A DNA stretch of 64,000 nucleotides from Collinsella aerofaciens (lineage in GTDB: Bacteria; Actinomycetota; Coriobacteriia; Coriobacteriales; Coriobacteriaceae), in contig NZ_JADMSU010000003.1 in assembly GCF_015561195.1 (NCBI RefSeq), positions 61,367-125,366 of the forward strand, read 5' to 3'. Under the pieces are notes generated by a model. That model was not told the origin of the DNA. It saw only the letters and a program-made list of their open reading frames with translations, and searched no databases. Shown one piece after another: positions 16,091-24,747 of the stretch. Every line of letters starts with the position of its first letter. Positions within the stretch are counted from its first letter, which is position 1. The position numbers and the translations under genes were made by a program.

Positions 16091-16218
16091 GACCTGGCCG
16101 GGCGAGGCGGGTAAGTTTTTCGTTCGGTCAGGTCCTGGGCTCGCTCGGAAAGCACATTAAGTGCTTTCCGGCTCGTGCGGAATCTACGAAAAACTTACCC
16201 GCCTCGCCCGGCCAGGTC
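16091..16218. repeat. Long inverted repeat, 33-bp perfect arms with nested hairpin
   Basis: Arms 16091-16123 and 16186-16218 are perfect complements over 33 bases (left arm begins GACCTGGCCGGGCGAGG). The 62-base interior contains a second perfect hairpin, CGGAAAGCAC (16146-16155) with 16161-16170 around ATTAA. No ORF lies inside. It starts 13 bases after the HAD-IIB gene stop. Confidence 0.85.
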
Positions 16219-16285
16219 CTAGGTTTACTTGTCTGCCGCCTGGATGGCGTCTTGGCGTCTAGATACTTAGCTGAAATGATTTGAG

Positions 16286-16327
16286 CAGAGGGGAGCTCCT
16301 TGTTGGAAGGGGCTCCCCTCTGTTTTG
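16286..16327 (+). terminator. Intrinsic terminator of the HAD-IIB gene
   Basis: Stem CAGAGGGGAGC with its complement, followed by TTTTGG. It lies 207 bases after the stop, beyond the long palindrome, so a transcript would include that palindrome as a hairpin. Confidence 0.75.
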
Positions 16328-16335
16328 GTTACTGT

Positions 16336-16374
16336 GGGACAAATTAATCAGTAGTGTTTGTCCCAAATCTTAAG
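16336..16374. repeat. Hairpin repeat R, copy 2
   Basis: GGGACAAATTAATCAG and TTTGTCCCAAATCTTAAG frame a 5-base variable centre; the palindrome is GGGACAAA/TTTGTCCC. Same sequence and orientation as 3695-3733, but here between convergent gene ends, so it is not a shared promoter operator. Confidence 0.7.
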
Positions 16375-16422
16375 TATGTGAGGGCTTGCGTCTTGGGCGA
16401 GCTTGCCTTACGGAGTGCTTCC

Positions 16423-19173
16423 CTATTTCGCGTCGGCCCAGGTTATGCCGGTGCTGGCTTCGGCGATCAACGGTACGCGAAGGTCTACTACGTGTTCCAT
16501 GACGTCGCGGACCATGGCGGTGAGGCGCTCGACTTCGTCGACGGGACACTCAAAGTCAAGTTCGTCGTGTACTTGCAGGATCATGTGGGCGGCAAAGCCC
16601 TCTTCTTCCAGGCGGCGGCTTACGCGGGCCATCGCGATCTTGATGATGTCTGCTGCGGTTCCTTGCATGGGGTGGTTCATGGCCGTGCGTTCGCCAAAGC
16701 CGCGGAGCTGCGGATTTTTGGCCTTGAGCTCCGGAATATGACGCCGGCGGCCGTACATGGTCTCGGCGTAGCCCGTCTGCTTGGCACGCACCACCACGTT
16801 GTCGAGGAACGTACGCACACCCGGGTAGGCCTCGTAGTAGCGGTCGATCATGTCGCGCGCCTCGACCATCGAGATGTGCAGTGACTGCGACAGACCGTAG
16901 GCCTGCTGACCGTACACGATGCCAAAGTTCACGGCCTTGGCGCGGCTGCGCAGGTCGGGCGTTACCTCGGACACCGGCACGCCAAACACGCGCGCGGCCG
17001 TCTCGGCATGGAAGTCCTCGCCCTCGTTGAAGGCGCGTACCAGGTGCTCGTCGCCCGAAAGATGCGCCAGCAGACGCAGCTCGATCTGCGAGTAGTCCAC
17101 CGCCAAAAAGACGCTGCCCTCGCCTGCCGAAAACGCCGTCTTGACGGTACGGCCCAGCTCCGAGCGCGTCGGGATGTTCTGCAGATTGGGGTCGCTCGAA
17201 GACAGGCGCCCCGTCGCGGTGATGGTCTGGTTGTACGTGGTGTGCACACGCCCGTCACCACGGCGCAGCGGACCTAGCGTGTCCAGATAGGTCGACTTAA
17301 TCTTGGACTTCTCACGCCAGTCCAAAATCAGGCGCACGATCTCGTGGTCGCGGGCAAGGTCGCTCAGTACCTTGGCGTTGGTCGAATAATAGCCGCGCTT
17401 GGTCTTTTTTAGGCCCTTGGTCGGAAGCCCCATAACATCAAACAGCACGTGCGAGAGCTGCATGGGGCTGCCGATGTTAAAGGTCTCGTCACCCGCCAGG
17501 TCACGAATGCTGCGCTCGACCTCAGTGATCTGGGTAGCAAGTCCCTCGGACAGACTGTGCAGGCGGTCGGGGTCCACGAGCATGCCCGCGCGCTCCATCT
17601 TGGCAAGCACCGGCACGAGCGGCATCTCGATCCCATCGAACACGTTGGCGGCGTTCTCGCGGGCCATGCGGTCACGCAGCGGTGCGACCAGCGCCAGCGT
17701 CAAGGCCGCCGTGCGAGCGGCGGGCGCAGGAGCGTCCTCGCCGGTACCCTCAGCGCCGCGCGCCGCAGGCAGTGCCATCTGCAGATACGTATCGGCAAGA
17801 TACGCCTCGTCAAACTCGGAGCGGTCGGAATCCAACAGGTAGGCCGCGACCACGGTGTCGAAGATGCGCGTGGAATCGACTGACAACGGGTCCATGAGCT
17901 CGGGCTCGGAAGAATCGATGGGCGAAAGCTCATGCAGGAGCGCCTTCATATCCGGGCTCGTCACACGGCCCTCCATAAACAGACGCGCGAGCACGCCGGC
18001 AATCACGCCGTGGACGAAGTTGAAGCCCTCAACCTCAGCCGCAGCACCGCCGTCACCCTCCTCGAACGCAAGCAGCCCCTTAGACGTCGCCAGCCAAAGC
18101 GTGCGCGTCAGGCCAAAAAGCGCGCCCTCTTCCTTGTCGTCGTCCACCACGGCGGCGACCCACTCGCCTGCCTCGATCGCACGGGCAACCTCGGACGCCA
18201 CGGCAGCAAGCGCCTCGGCATCGCCGGCAGCGGTGCGCTCAATCGTGGGCATCTCAAACGTGCTAGCAGCGGCAGCAGCGCCACCCTCGTCACCGATCAG
18301 TGCCAAGAAACGGTTCTGCATGGCGGTGATGCCGAGCGTACCCAGTGCTGCGGACACCTCATCGGCAGAAAACGCCGGGAAGGACGTCGCCTCAAAATCG
18401 AGCTCAACGGGCGCATCGGTGCGGATGGTTGCGACCTTGCGGCTCAGCAGGGCATCGTCGATGTGTGCGCGCAGGTTCTCGCCCATCTTGCCCTTGACCT
18501 CGTCGGCATGCGCGATGACTTCGTCCAGGCTGCCGTACTGCGCGATGAGCGCGCTTGCCTTTTTGGGGCCAATACCCGGTACGCCGGGAATGTTGTCCGA
18601 CGTATCGCCCTTCAGGCCATAAAAGTCGGGCACGAGCGCCGGCGTGATGCCGTGATACAGATCGTCCACGCTCTCGGGCGTCATGATCGCCACGTCGGAC
18701 AGGCCCTTGCGGGTCGAGACCACGTTGACGTGCTCGGTCACGAGCTGATACATGTCGCGGTCGCCGGTCACCAGCAGCATGTCGCAGCCGGCCTGCTCAC
18801 CCAGGCGCGCCATGGTTCCCAGGATATCGTCGCCTTCCCAGCCCTCAGACTGCAGAATCGGCACATTGAGCGCACCGAGCAGCTCCTTGATCATCGGAAA
18901 CTGCGCGTGCAAATCGGGGTCCATGGGCGGGCGCTGCGCCTTATACTGCGGCAGCATCTCCATGCGCACGCGCGGCTTGCCTTTATCAAACGCCACGACC
19001 ACACCGTCGGGGTTAAAGGCATCGATCATCTTGAGGAACATGTTCAGAAAACCAAAGATCGCGTTGGTGGGGCGACCGTCCGGCGCGTTCATGGTCGGCG
19101 GCACGGCGTGGAAGGCGCGATGCATGAGCGAGTTGCCGTCGATGACGGCAAAGGTACGGCGCTTGTCAGACAT
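16423..19173 (-). CDS. polA: DNA polymerase I
   Basis: 916-residue enzyme for Okazaki-fragment processing and repair. The N-terminal 5' nuclease (about 1-290) shows FDKGKPRVRMEM, SEGWEGDDILG and GLKGDTSDNIPGVPGIG. The middle 3'-5' exonuclease-like domain has no DxE nucleolytic motif, so proofreading is probably absent, as in Bacillus. The C-terminal polymerase carries motif A VDYSQIELR, motif B KAVNFGIVYG and motif C QVHDELDFE. An Ala/Glu-rich linker separates nuclease and middle domain. Start ATG at 19173 has GAGG 8 bases upstream; 13 further in-frame codons are not needed. It is a single gene facing away from the aminopeptidase. Confidence 0.96.
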   Translation of the reverse strand: MSDKRRTFAVIDGNSLMHRAFHAVPPTMNAPDGRPTNAIFGFLNMFLKMIDAFNPDGVVVAFDKGKPRVRMEMLPQYKAQRPPMDPDLHAQFPMIKELLGALNVPILQSEGWEGDDILGTMARLGEQAGCDMLLVTGDRDMYQLVTEHVNVVSTRKGLSDVAIMTPESVDDLYHGITPALVPDFYGLKGDTSDNIPGVPGIGPKKASALIAQYGSLDEVIAHADEVKGKMGENLRAHIDDALLSRKVATIRTDAPVELDFEATSFPAFSADEVSAALGTLGITAMQNRFLALIGDEGGAAAAASTFEMPTIERTAAGDAEALAAVASEVARAIEAGEWVAAVVDDDKEEGALFGLTRTLWLATSKGLLAFEEGDGGAAAEVEGFNFVHGVIAGVLARLFMEGRVTSPDMKALLHELSPIDSSEPELMDPLSVDSTRIFDTVVAAYLLDSDRSEFDEAYLADTYLQMALPAARGAEGTGEDAPAPAARTAALTLALVAPLRDRMARENAANVFDGIEMPLVPVLAKMERAGMLVDPDRLHSLSEGLATQITEVERSIRDLAGDETFNIGSPMQLSHVLFDVMGLPTKGLKKTKRGYYSTNAKVLSDLARDHEIVRLILDWREKSKIKSTYLDTLGPLRRGDGRVHTTYNQTITATGRLSSSDPNLQNIPTRSELGRTVKTAFSAGEGSVFLAVDYSQIELRLLAHLSGDEHLVRAFNEGEDFHAETAARVFGVPVSEVTPDLRSRAKAVNFGIVYGQQAYGLSQSLHISMVEARDMIDRYYEAYPGVRTFLDNVVVRAKQTGYAETMYGRRRHIPELKAKNPQLRGFGERTAMNHPMQGTAADIIKIAMARVSRRLEEEGFAAHMILQVHDELDFECPVDEVERLTAMVRDVMEHVVDLRVPLIAEASTGITWADAK

Positions 19174-19339
19174 ATTGAATACCTCGCTTTGGGCTGGGCA
19201 CAGTTTGCTCACACCAGTTTACACGCTCCCCGCCCCACGGCCACCGCACATCAGGCTTCCCTGCCGCCGCGGGCCCGCGCGTGATACGATGGCTCACGGT
19301 ACATCAACCAGTACGATCGATCCGAAAGGAGCCTGCGTC

Positions 19340-20737
19340 ATGGAGCGTCCCTGCGCATGGAAAAAGTACACGCCACAGCAAATCGAGGAGCTCGAGGAGC
19401 TTTGCCGCGGCTATAAGCAGTTTTTGAGCGAGAACAAGACCGAGCGCCTGTGTGTCAAGACCGGCATCAAGATGGCCGAGGAGGCAGGATACGTCGACCT
19501 GGAGACCGTGATTGCCGAGGGCCGCGAGCTCAAGGCAGGCGACAAGGTGTACGCCGCCAACCACGGCAAGGACCTTATGCTCGTCAACCTGGGCACCGCC
19601 CCGCTCAAGCAGGGCTTTAACATCCTTGGCGCCCACGTGGACTCGCCGCGCCTGGACCTTAAGCAGAATCCCGCCTTCGAGGCCGGCGACATGGCCTACC
19701 TCGACACACACTACTACGGTGGCGTCAAGAGCTACCACTGGGTGGCCTCCCCGCTCGCGCTCGTGGGCGTCATCTGCAAAAAGGACGGCACCACCGTCGA
19801 CATCAACATCGGCGACAAGGCGGACGACCCGGTCTTTACCATCTCCGACCTGCTGATCCACCTCTCGAGCGAGCAGATGTCCAAGCCCGCCAAGGACGCT
19901 GTCGACGCCGAGATCCTCGACGTGATCGTGGGCGGCCGCCCCGTCAAGTTTGACGAGGACGACAAGGATGCCCCCAAGGAGCCCGTCAAGCAGATGTTCC
20001 TGGATATCCTCAAGGAGCAGTACGACGTCGAGGAGGAGGACTTCCTCTCCGCCGAGATCGAGGTCGTGCCCGCTGGCCCGGCCCGCGACATGGGCCTCGA
20101 CCGCTCCATGATCCTGGGCTATGGCCACGACGACCGCGTCTGCGCCTACCCCTCCATGCTCGCCCAGATCAACGTCGCCAACGTGGAGCGCACGAGCATC
20201 ACGCTCATCGTCGACAAGGAGGAAATCGGTTCCGTGGGCGCCACCGGCATGACGAGCCGCTTCTTCGAGAACACCGTCGCCGAGATCATGACGCTTGCCG
20301 GCGAGGACAGCCCGCTGGCCCTGCGCCGCGCACTCGCCCGCAGCCGCATGCTCTCTTCTGACGTGTCCGCCGGCTTCGACCCGGGCTACGCCGGCAAGTT
20401 CGAGACCAAGAACGCAGCCTTCATGGGTCGCGGCCTGTGCTTTAACAAGTACACGGGCAGCCGCGGCAAGGGCGGCTCCAACGACGCCGACGCCGAGTAC
20501 GTGGCCCTCATCCGCGACATCATGGACGAGGCCGGCGTGGACTTCCAGACCTGTGAGCTCGGTCGCGTCAACGCGGGCGGCGGCGGCACCATCGCCTACA
20601 TCATGGCCAAGTACGGCATGAACGTCATCGACTCCGGTGTTGCCGTCCTGTCCATGCACGCCCTGTGGGAGGTCGCCAACAAGGCCGATGTCTACGAGGC
20701 CTACCGCGGCTACAAGGCCTTCCTCGAGCGCGCCTAA
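19340..20737 (+). CDS. M18-family aminopeptidase
   Basis: 465-residue zinc aminopeptidase of peptidase family M18, a dodecameric cytosolic enzyme that trims N-terminal residues, often acidic ones. Metal and catalytic segments seen: ILGAHVDSPRLDLK (first His ligand and Asp), LIVDKEEIGSVGATG (Glu base and ligand), GYGHDDRVC, and the C-terminal INAGGGGT-like VNAGGGGTIAY and SMHALWEVA with the last His. Start ATG at 19340 has AAAGGAG 8 bases upstream. Divergent from polA; an inverted repeat follows the stop. Confidence 0.92.
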   Translation: MERPCAWKKYTPQQIEELEELCRGYKQFLSENKTERLCVKTGIKMAEEAGYVDLETVIAEGRELKAGDKVYAANHGKDLMLVNLGTAPLKQGFNILGAHVDSPRLDLKQNPAFEAGDMAYLDTHYYGGVKSYHWVASPLALVGVICKKDGTTVDINIGDKADDPVFTISDLLIHLSSEQMSKPAKDAVDAEILDVIVGGRPVKFDEDDKDAPKEPVKQMFLDILKEQYDVEEEDFLSAEIEVVPAGPARDMGLDRSMILGYGHDDRVCAYPSMLAQINVANVERTSITLIVDKEEIGSVGATGMTSRFFENTVAEIMTLAGEDSPLALRRALARSRMLSSDVSAGFDPGYAGKFETKNAAFMGRGLCFNKYTGSRGKGGSNDADAEYVALIRDIMDEAGVDFQTCELGRVNAGGGGTIAYIMAKYGMNVIDSGVAVLSMHALWEVANKADVYEAYRGYKAFLERA

Positions 20738-20750
20738 CCAACCCTTCATC

Positions 20751-20817
20751 AGTTGCGGTGAAATACGGACCAAACTGGCCCATAACCGGCCAAAACAGAC
20801 CGTATTCCACCGCAACT
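20751..20817. repeat. Inverted repeat P1 (AGTTGCGGTG family)
   Basis: Arms 20751-20768 and 20800-20817 match in 17 of 18 positions; a nested TGGCC/GGCCA pair lies inside. The outer arm AGTTGCGGTGAAATA and the right flank TTCCCTTTTGG are nearly shared with the repeat at 60664-60732. It lies between the aminopeptidase stop and the yaaA ribosome site. Confidence 0.75.
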
Positions 20818-20840
20818 TCCCTTTTGGCAGAGGAGAGTCC

Positions 20841-21650
20841 ATGCTGCAGGTCATCATTTCGCCCGCCAAGCAAATGCGCGCGGCCAGGGATGCTTTTGAA
20901 GTCCTGGGCATTCCACCTTTTGTGCACGAAACGGCTCGCCTCCACCGCGCACTGCTAGATATCGAGCGGAATGAAGGCAGCGGCGGTCTGCAGGCGCTAT
21001 GGAACGTGAGCGACAAACTGCTGGGGCCTTGCCTCAACACCCTGCATGAGTTCGGGCCCATCTTGGAAAACGGCGATCTCGACAATCCCGCACTCGCCCG
21101 TCACCTCTCCCCTGCCGTCATGTCCTATCACGGCATTCAATACCAGAGCATGGCGCCCGAGGTGATGGATTCCGCGCAGCTCGCATGGCTGCAAGACCAT
21201 CTGTGGATCCTCTCGGGCCTTTACGGATGCGTACGCCCCTTTCATGCCGTCGAACCGTATCGGCTGGAAATGGGCGCGAAGCTCGCCGTTGACGATGCCC
21301 CAGACCTCTACGCGTTTTGGAGCGACAAACTCGCGCGGGCTATCGCCCCGGCAGGCTCAAACACCACGATCGTCAACCTCGCCAGCGTAGAGTATGCCAA
21401 AGCCGTTCTGCCCCATCTCGCGGGCGACGCCACGGCCGTCACATGCCTTTTTGGCGAGGGTATCCGCAACGGGAAGCCCATCCAACGGTCGACCGCCAGC
21501 AAAAAGGCGCGCGGTTCCATGGTGCGGTGGATGGCAGAAAACGAGCTCGAGGATGCAAGCGGACTTACCGCATTCAACATCGGCTATCGTCACATCCCCG
21601 AGCTTTCAGACGAAAACACCCTGGTTTTCATGAACGCGCAGGCACAATAG
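20841..21650 (+). CDS. yaaA: YaaA family peroxide-stress protein
   Basis: 269-residue protein of the UPF0246/YaaA family. In E. coli YaaA lowers free iron during peroxide stress; biochemical activity is not fully settled. Conserved parts include the N-terminal SPAKQM, SPAVMSYHGIQYQSM, LSGLYGCVRPFHAVEPYRLEMG and NLASVEYAKAV. Start ATG at 20841 has AGAGGAG 5 bases upstream. The inverted repeat P1 lies just before the ribosome site, so transcription from the upstream aminopeptidase would carry it in the leader. Confidence 0.9.
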   Translation: MLQVIISPAKQMRAARDAFEVLGIPPFVHETARLHRALLDIERNEGSGGLQALWNVSDKLLGPCLNTLHEFGPILENGDLDNPALARHLSPAVMSYHGIQYQSMAPEVMDSAQLAWLQDHLWILSGLYGCVRPFHAVEPYRLEMGAKLAVDDAPDLYAFWSDKLARAIAPAGSNTTIVNLASVEYAKAVLPHLAGDATAVTCLFGEGIRNGKPIQRSTASKKARGSMVRWMAENELEDASGLTAFNIGYRHIPELSDENTLVFMNAQAQ

Positions 21651-21673
21651 GCCCGCCGTTTCCACCCCCCCCG

Positions 21674-22189
21674 TTACTCCGCCAAGCCATCGGCCTTTGC
21701 GATCTCGCTCGTCGAGCCATCTTGGTAGGTAATCTTAACGTGCTCCACCTCGGACACCTTGACGCCCGACGGAGGCTCCAGACGCCATTCCGTCAGGGCG
21801 ATATCCATGGTCGTGGGCACATCTCCTTGATCTTTGAGCTTCACCGTGAGCGTTTTGAGCGACGCATCGAAGGTCACACGTTCGATTTCCACACCTGGAA
21901 TAGACCCACCGCTCAGCTGCAGTTGCACAAACTCATCGCGCGGATACCAATAGTCGCCCGGCGCGGCAACGGTATTGCCGCCCGTAACCTTCACCGTCAT
22001 GATCGGCAGAGCATCGTCGGCCTCAAACTCCCAGGCAGCGCCGCCGCGACCCCCAAACGTCCAAATACAAAAGGCAATCACCAGCACGGCAAGCACCGCA
22101 AAACCAATCGCGACAAGGCCATGGTGCGCACGGCTTTCCTCGGCCGATACATCCCATTGCGTCTCTCGATATAGATGCTTGTCTTCCAT
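21674..22189 (-). CDS. Membrane-anchored hypothetical protein
   Basis: 171 residues: a charged cytoplasmic head of about 23 residues, one membrane helix (about 24-45, GLVAIGFAVLAVLVIAFCIW), then an extracellular domain of about 120 residues rich in beta-type patterns with no cysteine pairs and no catalytic motif that I recognise. The signal is not a lipobox, so it should stay anchored by its N-terminal helix. Start ATG at 22189 has GGAGG 5 bases upstream. It is convergent with yaaA and divergent from the thiC riboswitch. No function is assigned. Confidence 0.75.
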   Translation of the reverse strand: MEDKHLYRETQWDVSAEESRAHHGLVAIGFAVLAVLVIAFCIWTFGGRGGAAWEFEADDALPIMTVKVTGGNTVAAPGDYWYPRDEFVQLQLSGGSIPGVEIERVTFDASLKTLTVKLKDQGDVPTTMDIALTEWRLEPPSGVKVSEVEHVKITYQDGSTSEIAKADGLAE

Positions 22190-22214
22190 GTTCGCCTCCC
22201 CACAGGCACGCTCG

Positions 22215-22245
22215 TTGGCCCAATCGTACCCATTCAGGCTATACT
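22215..22245 (+). promoter_or_regulatory. Candidate thiC promoter
   Basis: TTGGCC (22215-22220) and TATACT (22240-22245) with a 19-base spacer. The -10 is good; the -35 and spacing are weaker. Transcription would start just before the TPP aptamer. Confidence 0.45.
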
Positions 22246-22257
22246 TGAGCCCATGAC

Positions 22258-22356
22258 ATAACGGGGAGCTTGCAGGACAAGACGGCAGGCTGAGATTGGG
22301 CGCGCCCGCCCTGACCCGCAAACCTGATATGGGTAATGCCAACGAAGGGAGCCGTG
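22258..22356 (+). promoter_or_regulatory. TPP riboswitch (THI box)
   Basis: The conserved aptamer parts appear in order: ACGGGGAGC, CTGAGATTG, CCCTGACCCGC, AACCTGATATGGGTAATGCC and ACGAAGGGA. Immediately afterwards comes GCCGTGCCA and the thiC ATG. The conserved 3' AAGGGA of the aptamer doubles as the thiC ribosome site (GAAGGGAG, spacing 8-9), and no terminator hairpin fits in between, so control is probably at translation: TPP binding hides the site. Confidence 0.93.
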
Positions 22357-22359
22357 CCA

Positions 22360-23694
22360 ATGAGCACACAGACCGAGCCCAAGCTCGTCACGCAAATCGA
22401 CTTCGCCCGCGCCGGGCAAATCACGCCGCAGATGAAGGAGGTCGCCGAGCGCGAGCATCGTGACCCCGAATACATCCGCGAGCGCGTGGCCGATGGCCGC
22501 ATCGCCATTCCCGCCAACATCGTGCACATCAAAAAGGGTATGCGCGCCTTTGGTGTCGGCGAGGGCCTGTCCACCAAGGTCAACGTAAACCTGGGCATCT
22601 CGGGCGATAAGGCCGATGCCGCCGAGGAGTGGAAGAAAGTCAAGATCGCCGAGGACTACGGTGCCGACGCCATCATGGATCTCTCCAACTCGGGCAAGAC
22701 GCGCCAGTTCCGCCAGCAGCTCATCGACGAGACGCCGCTCATGGTGGGCACGGTGCCGATGTACGACGCCATCGGCTACATGGAAAAGCCGCTGGTCAAG
22801 CTTACCAAGGACGATCTGTTTGAGGTCGTGCGCGCACACGCCGAAGACGGCGTGGACTTTATGACCATCCACTGCGGCATCAACAAGTCGGTCACCAAGA
22901 CCTTTAAGGAGACCGGCCGCCTTATGAACATCGTCAGCCGCGGCGGCTCGCTGCTGTTTGGCTGGATGGAGGTCACCGGCAACGAGAACCCCTTCTACGA
23001 GTATTTTGACGAGGTGCTCGAGATCTGCCACGAGTACGACGTGACGATTTCGCTCGGCGACTCCTGCCGCCCGGGCTGCCTCTACGACTCCAACGACGCT
23101 ACCGAGACCGCCGAGATGATTGAGCTGGGCAAGCTGTGCAAGCGCGCTTGGGCAGCTGGCGTCCAGGTCATGGTCGAGGGCCCGGGCCACATGGCGCTCG
23201 ATGAGATCGCCGCCAACATGAAGCTGCAAAAGCGCCTGTGCCACAACGCACCGTTCTATGTGCTGGGGCCGCTGGTGACCGATATCGGCGTGGGCTACGA
23301 CCATATTACCGCCGCCATCGGTGGCGCCATCTCCGCCAGCTCCGGCGCCGACTTCCTGTGCTACGTGACGCCGGCCGAGCACCTGTGCCTGCCCAACGCC
23401 CAGGACGTGCTCGATGGCCTCATGGCTACCAAGATCGCCGCGCACGCCGCCGACATCGCCAAGAAGGTGCCGCACGCGCGCGACGCCGACGACCACATGG
23501 GCCAGGCACGCCGCAAACTCGACTGGGATGCCATGTGGGAGTGTGCTCTCGACCCGGTCACCGGTAAGAAGCGCTACGAGGAATCCCCCGCCGCCACCGA
23601 GGGCACCTGCACCATGTGTGGCAAGATGTGCGCCGTCCGTACCGTCAACAAAGTGTTCGAAGGCACGACGATCGACCTCGGCATGGAGGACTAA
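22360..23694 (+). CDS. thiC: Phosphomethylpyrimidine synthase
   Basis: 444-residue radical-SAM enzyme turning aminoimidazole ribotide into the HMP-phosphate half of thiamine. Seen: the core segments PANIVHIKKG, NSGKTRQFRQ, TIHCGINKS, GDSCRPGCLYD, EGPGHMALDEI and GGAISASSGADFLCYVTPAEHL, and the C-terminal cluster motif CTMCGKMC (CX2CX3C). E. coli ThiC is about 630 residues with an extra N-terminal domain and CX2CX4C; this short form is the anaerobe type. Bza-type paralogues making hydroxybenzimidazole look similar, but the TPP riboswitch and the following thiD support thiamine synthesis. Start ATG at 22360. Confidence 0.95.
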   Translation: MSTQTEPKLVTQIDFARAGQITPQMKEVAEREHRDPEYIRERVADGRIAIPANIVHIKKGMRAFGVGEGLSTKVNVNLGISGDKADAAEEWKKVKIAEDYGADAIMDLSNSGKTRQFRQQLIDETPLMVGTVPMYDAIGYMEKPLVKLTKDDLFEVVRAHAEDGVDFMTIHCGINKSVTKTFKETGRLMNIVSRGGSLLFGWMEVTGNENPFYEYFDEVLEICHEYDVTISLGDSCRPGCLYDSNDATETAEMIELGKLCKRAWAAGVQVMVEGPGHMALDEIAANMKLQKRLCHNAPFYVLGPLVTDIGVGYDHITAAIGGAISASSGADFLCYVTPAEHLCLPNAQDVLDGLMATKIAAHAADIAKKVPHARDADDHMGQARRKLDWDAMWECALDPVTGKKRYEESPAATEGTCTMCGKMCAVRTVNKVFEGTTIDLGMED

Positions 23695-23785
23695 CTCGTC
23701 ACCGGAGCCACAAACGGCCACAAGGTGTTCGTCAATTGTTGACATGTGAACATTTGCTTGCATTTGCGTAAAGATTGCACTACCC

Positions 23786-23826
23786 GCCCGGGATCGGCAT
23801 ACAGCTGGCCCGGGCAACTTTATAAT
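23786..23826 (+). promoter_or_regulatory. Hairpin and TATAAT box between thiC and thiD
   Basis: GCCCGGG (23786-23792) pairs with CCCGGGC (23809-23815) and is followed by AACTTTATAAT. It could be a weak terminator of thiC, while TATAAT (23821-23826) is a perfect -10 for thiD; no good -35 is visible. Confidence 0.4.
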
Positions 23827-23872
23827 GCAGGCTTAAAGACCCATTTGAATCCGACCGAACAAGGGAGCGAAC

Positions 23873-24703
23873 ATGGATCGCAGTAAGGTACCTGCCGTTC
23901 TATCCATCGCAGGATCCGATTCCAGCGGTGGTGCCGGCATTCAGGCCGACATCAAGACCATCACGGCGCACCGTCTGTATGCCGAGACGGCCATCACCGC
24001 CATCACAGCGCAAAACACACTGGGCGTCACCGCCGTGCAGAATATCTCCCCTGATATCGTCGCTGCGCAGATCGACGCCGTATTTGACGATATCCGCCCC
24101 AGCGCCGTCAAGATCGGCATGGTCTCCTCTGTCGAGATTATCGAAGTCATCGCCGACCGCCTGAGCGCGTGGCACGCAACGAACGTGGTCGTCGACCCCG
24201 TTATGGTCGCCACCTCGGGTGCGCGCTTGATTGCCGAGGATGCCTCCGAGGCACTCACCCGCCGCCTGTTCCCGTTGGCAACGGTCATCACGCCCAATAT
24301 TCCCGAGGCCATGGCCCTGCTCGACTACGAGGTCGACTCCGAGCGCACGCAGCAAAATGCTGCCATGCTCCTCACCCGCCGCTTTGGTTGCGCTTCCCTC
24401 GTTAAGGGTGGGCATCTTGTCAACGAGGCCAACGATGTACTGGCCGAACCCGCGCCACTCGATGACGAGGGCAACCATCTTGGAGATCCACTCACCACGT
24501 GGTTCCGCCACAAGCGCATCGAGACCGGCAACACACACGGCACCGGCTGCACGCTCTCGTCCGCCATCGCCTGCGCGCTGGCCCAGGGCATGGATCTTGC
24601 CGACGCCGTCAATGCGGGCAAGGCATACCTGACAGGCGCTCTGGCCGCCGGCCTGAACATGGGCAAAGGCTCCGGCCCTGTCAACCACATGTGGCAGTAC
24701 TAA
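23873..24703 (+). CDS. thiD: Hydroxymethylpyrimidine/phosphomethylpyrimidine kinase
   Basis: 276-residue ribokinase-fold enzyme that phosphorylates HMP and HMP-P to HMP-PP. Diagnostic parts are the N-terminal SIAGSDSSGGAGIQADIKT, the anion-hole region VDPVMVATSG, TPNIPEA, and the C-terminal TGNTHGTGCTLSSAIA with the catalytic Asp replaced in this family by the GTGC/Cys arrangement. Start ATG at 23873 has AAGGGAG 5 bases upstream. It lies 178 bases after thiC in the same direction and may have its own promoter. thiE and thiM are not nearby. Confidence 0.95.
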   Translation: MDRSKVPAVLSIAGSDSSGGAGIQADIKTITAHRLYAETAITAITAQNTLGVTAVQNISPDIVAAQIDAVFDDIRPSAVKIGMVSSVEIIEVIADRLSAWHATNVVVDPVMVATSGARLIAEDASEALTRRLFPLATVITPNIPEAMALLDYEVDSERTQQNAAMLLTRRFGCASLVKGGHLVNEANDVLAEPAPLDDEGNHLGDPLTTWFRHKRIETGNTHGTGCTLSSAIACALAQGMDLADAVNAGKAYLTGALAAGLNMGKGSGPVNHMWQY

Positions 24704-24747
24704 ATAGCCAGTAACCTGCCAAAAAGAGACAGGCTCCCTTGCACCAA

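Noticed and set aside
18180-18480. A functional 3'-5' proofreading exonuclease in DNA polymerase I
   Set aside because: The DxE and the later catalytic Asp motifs are not found in the middle domain, as in many Gram-positive PolA proteins.
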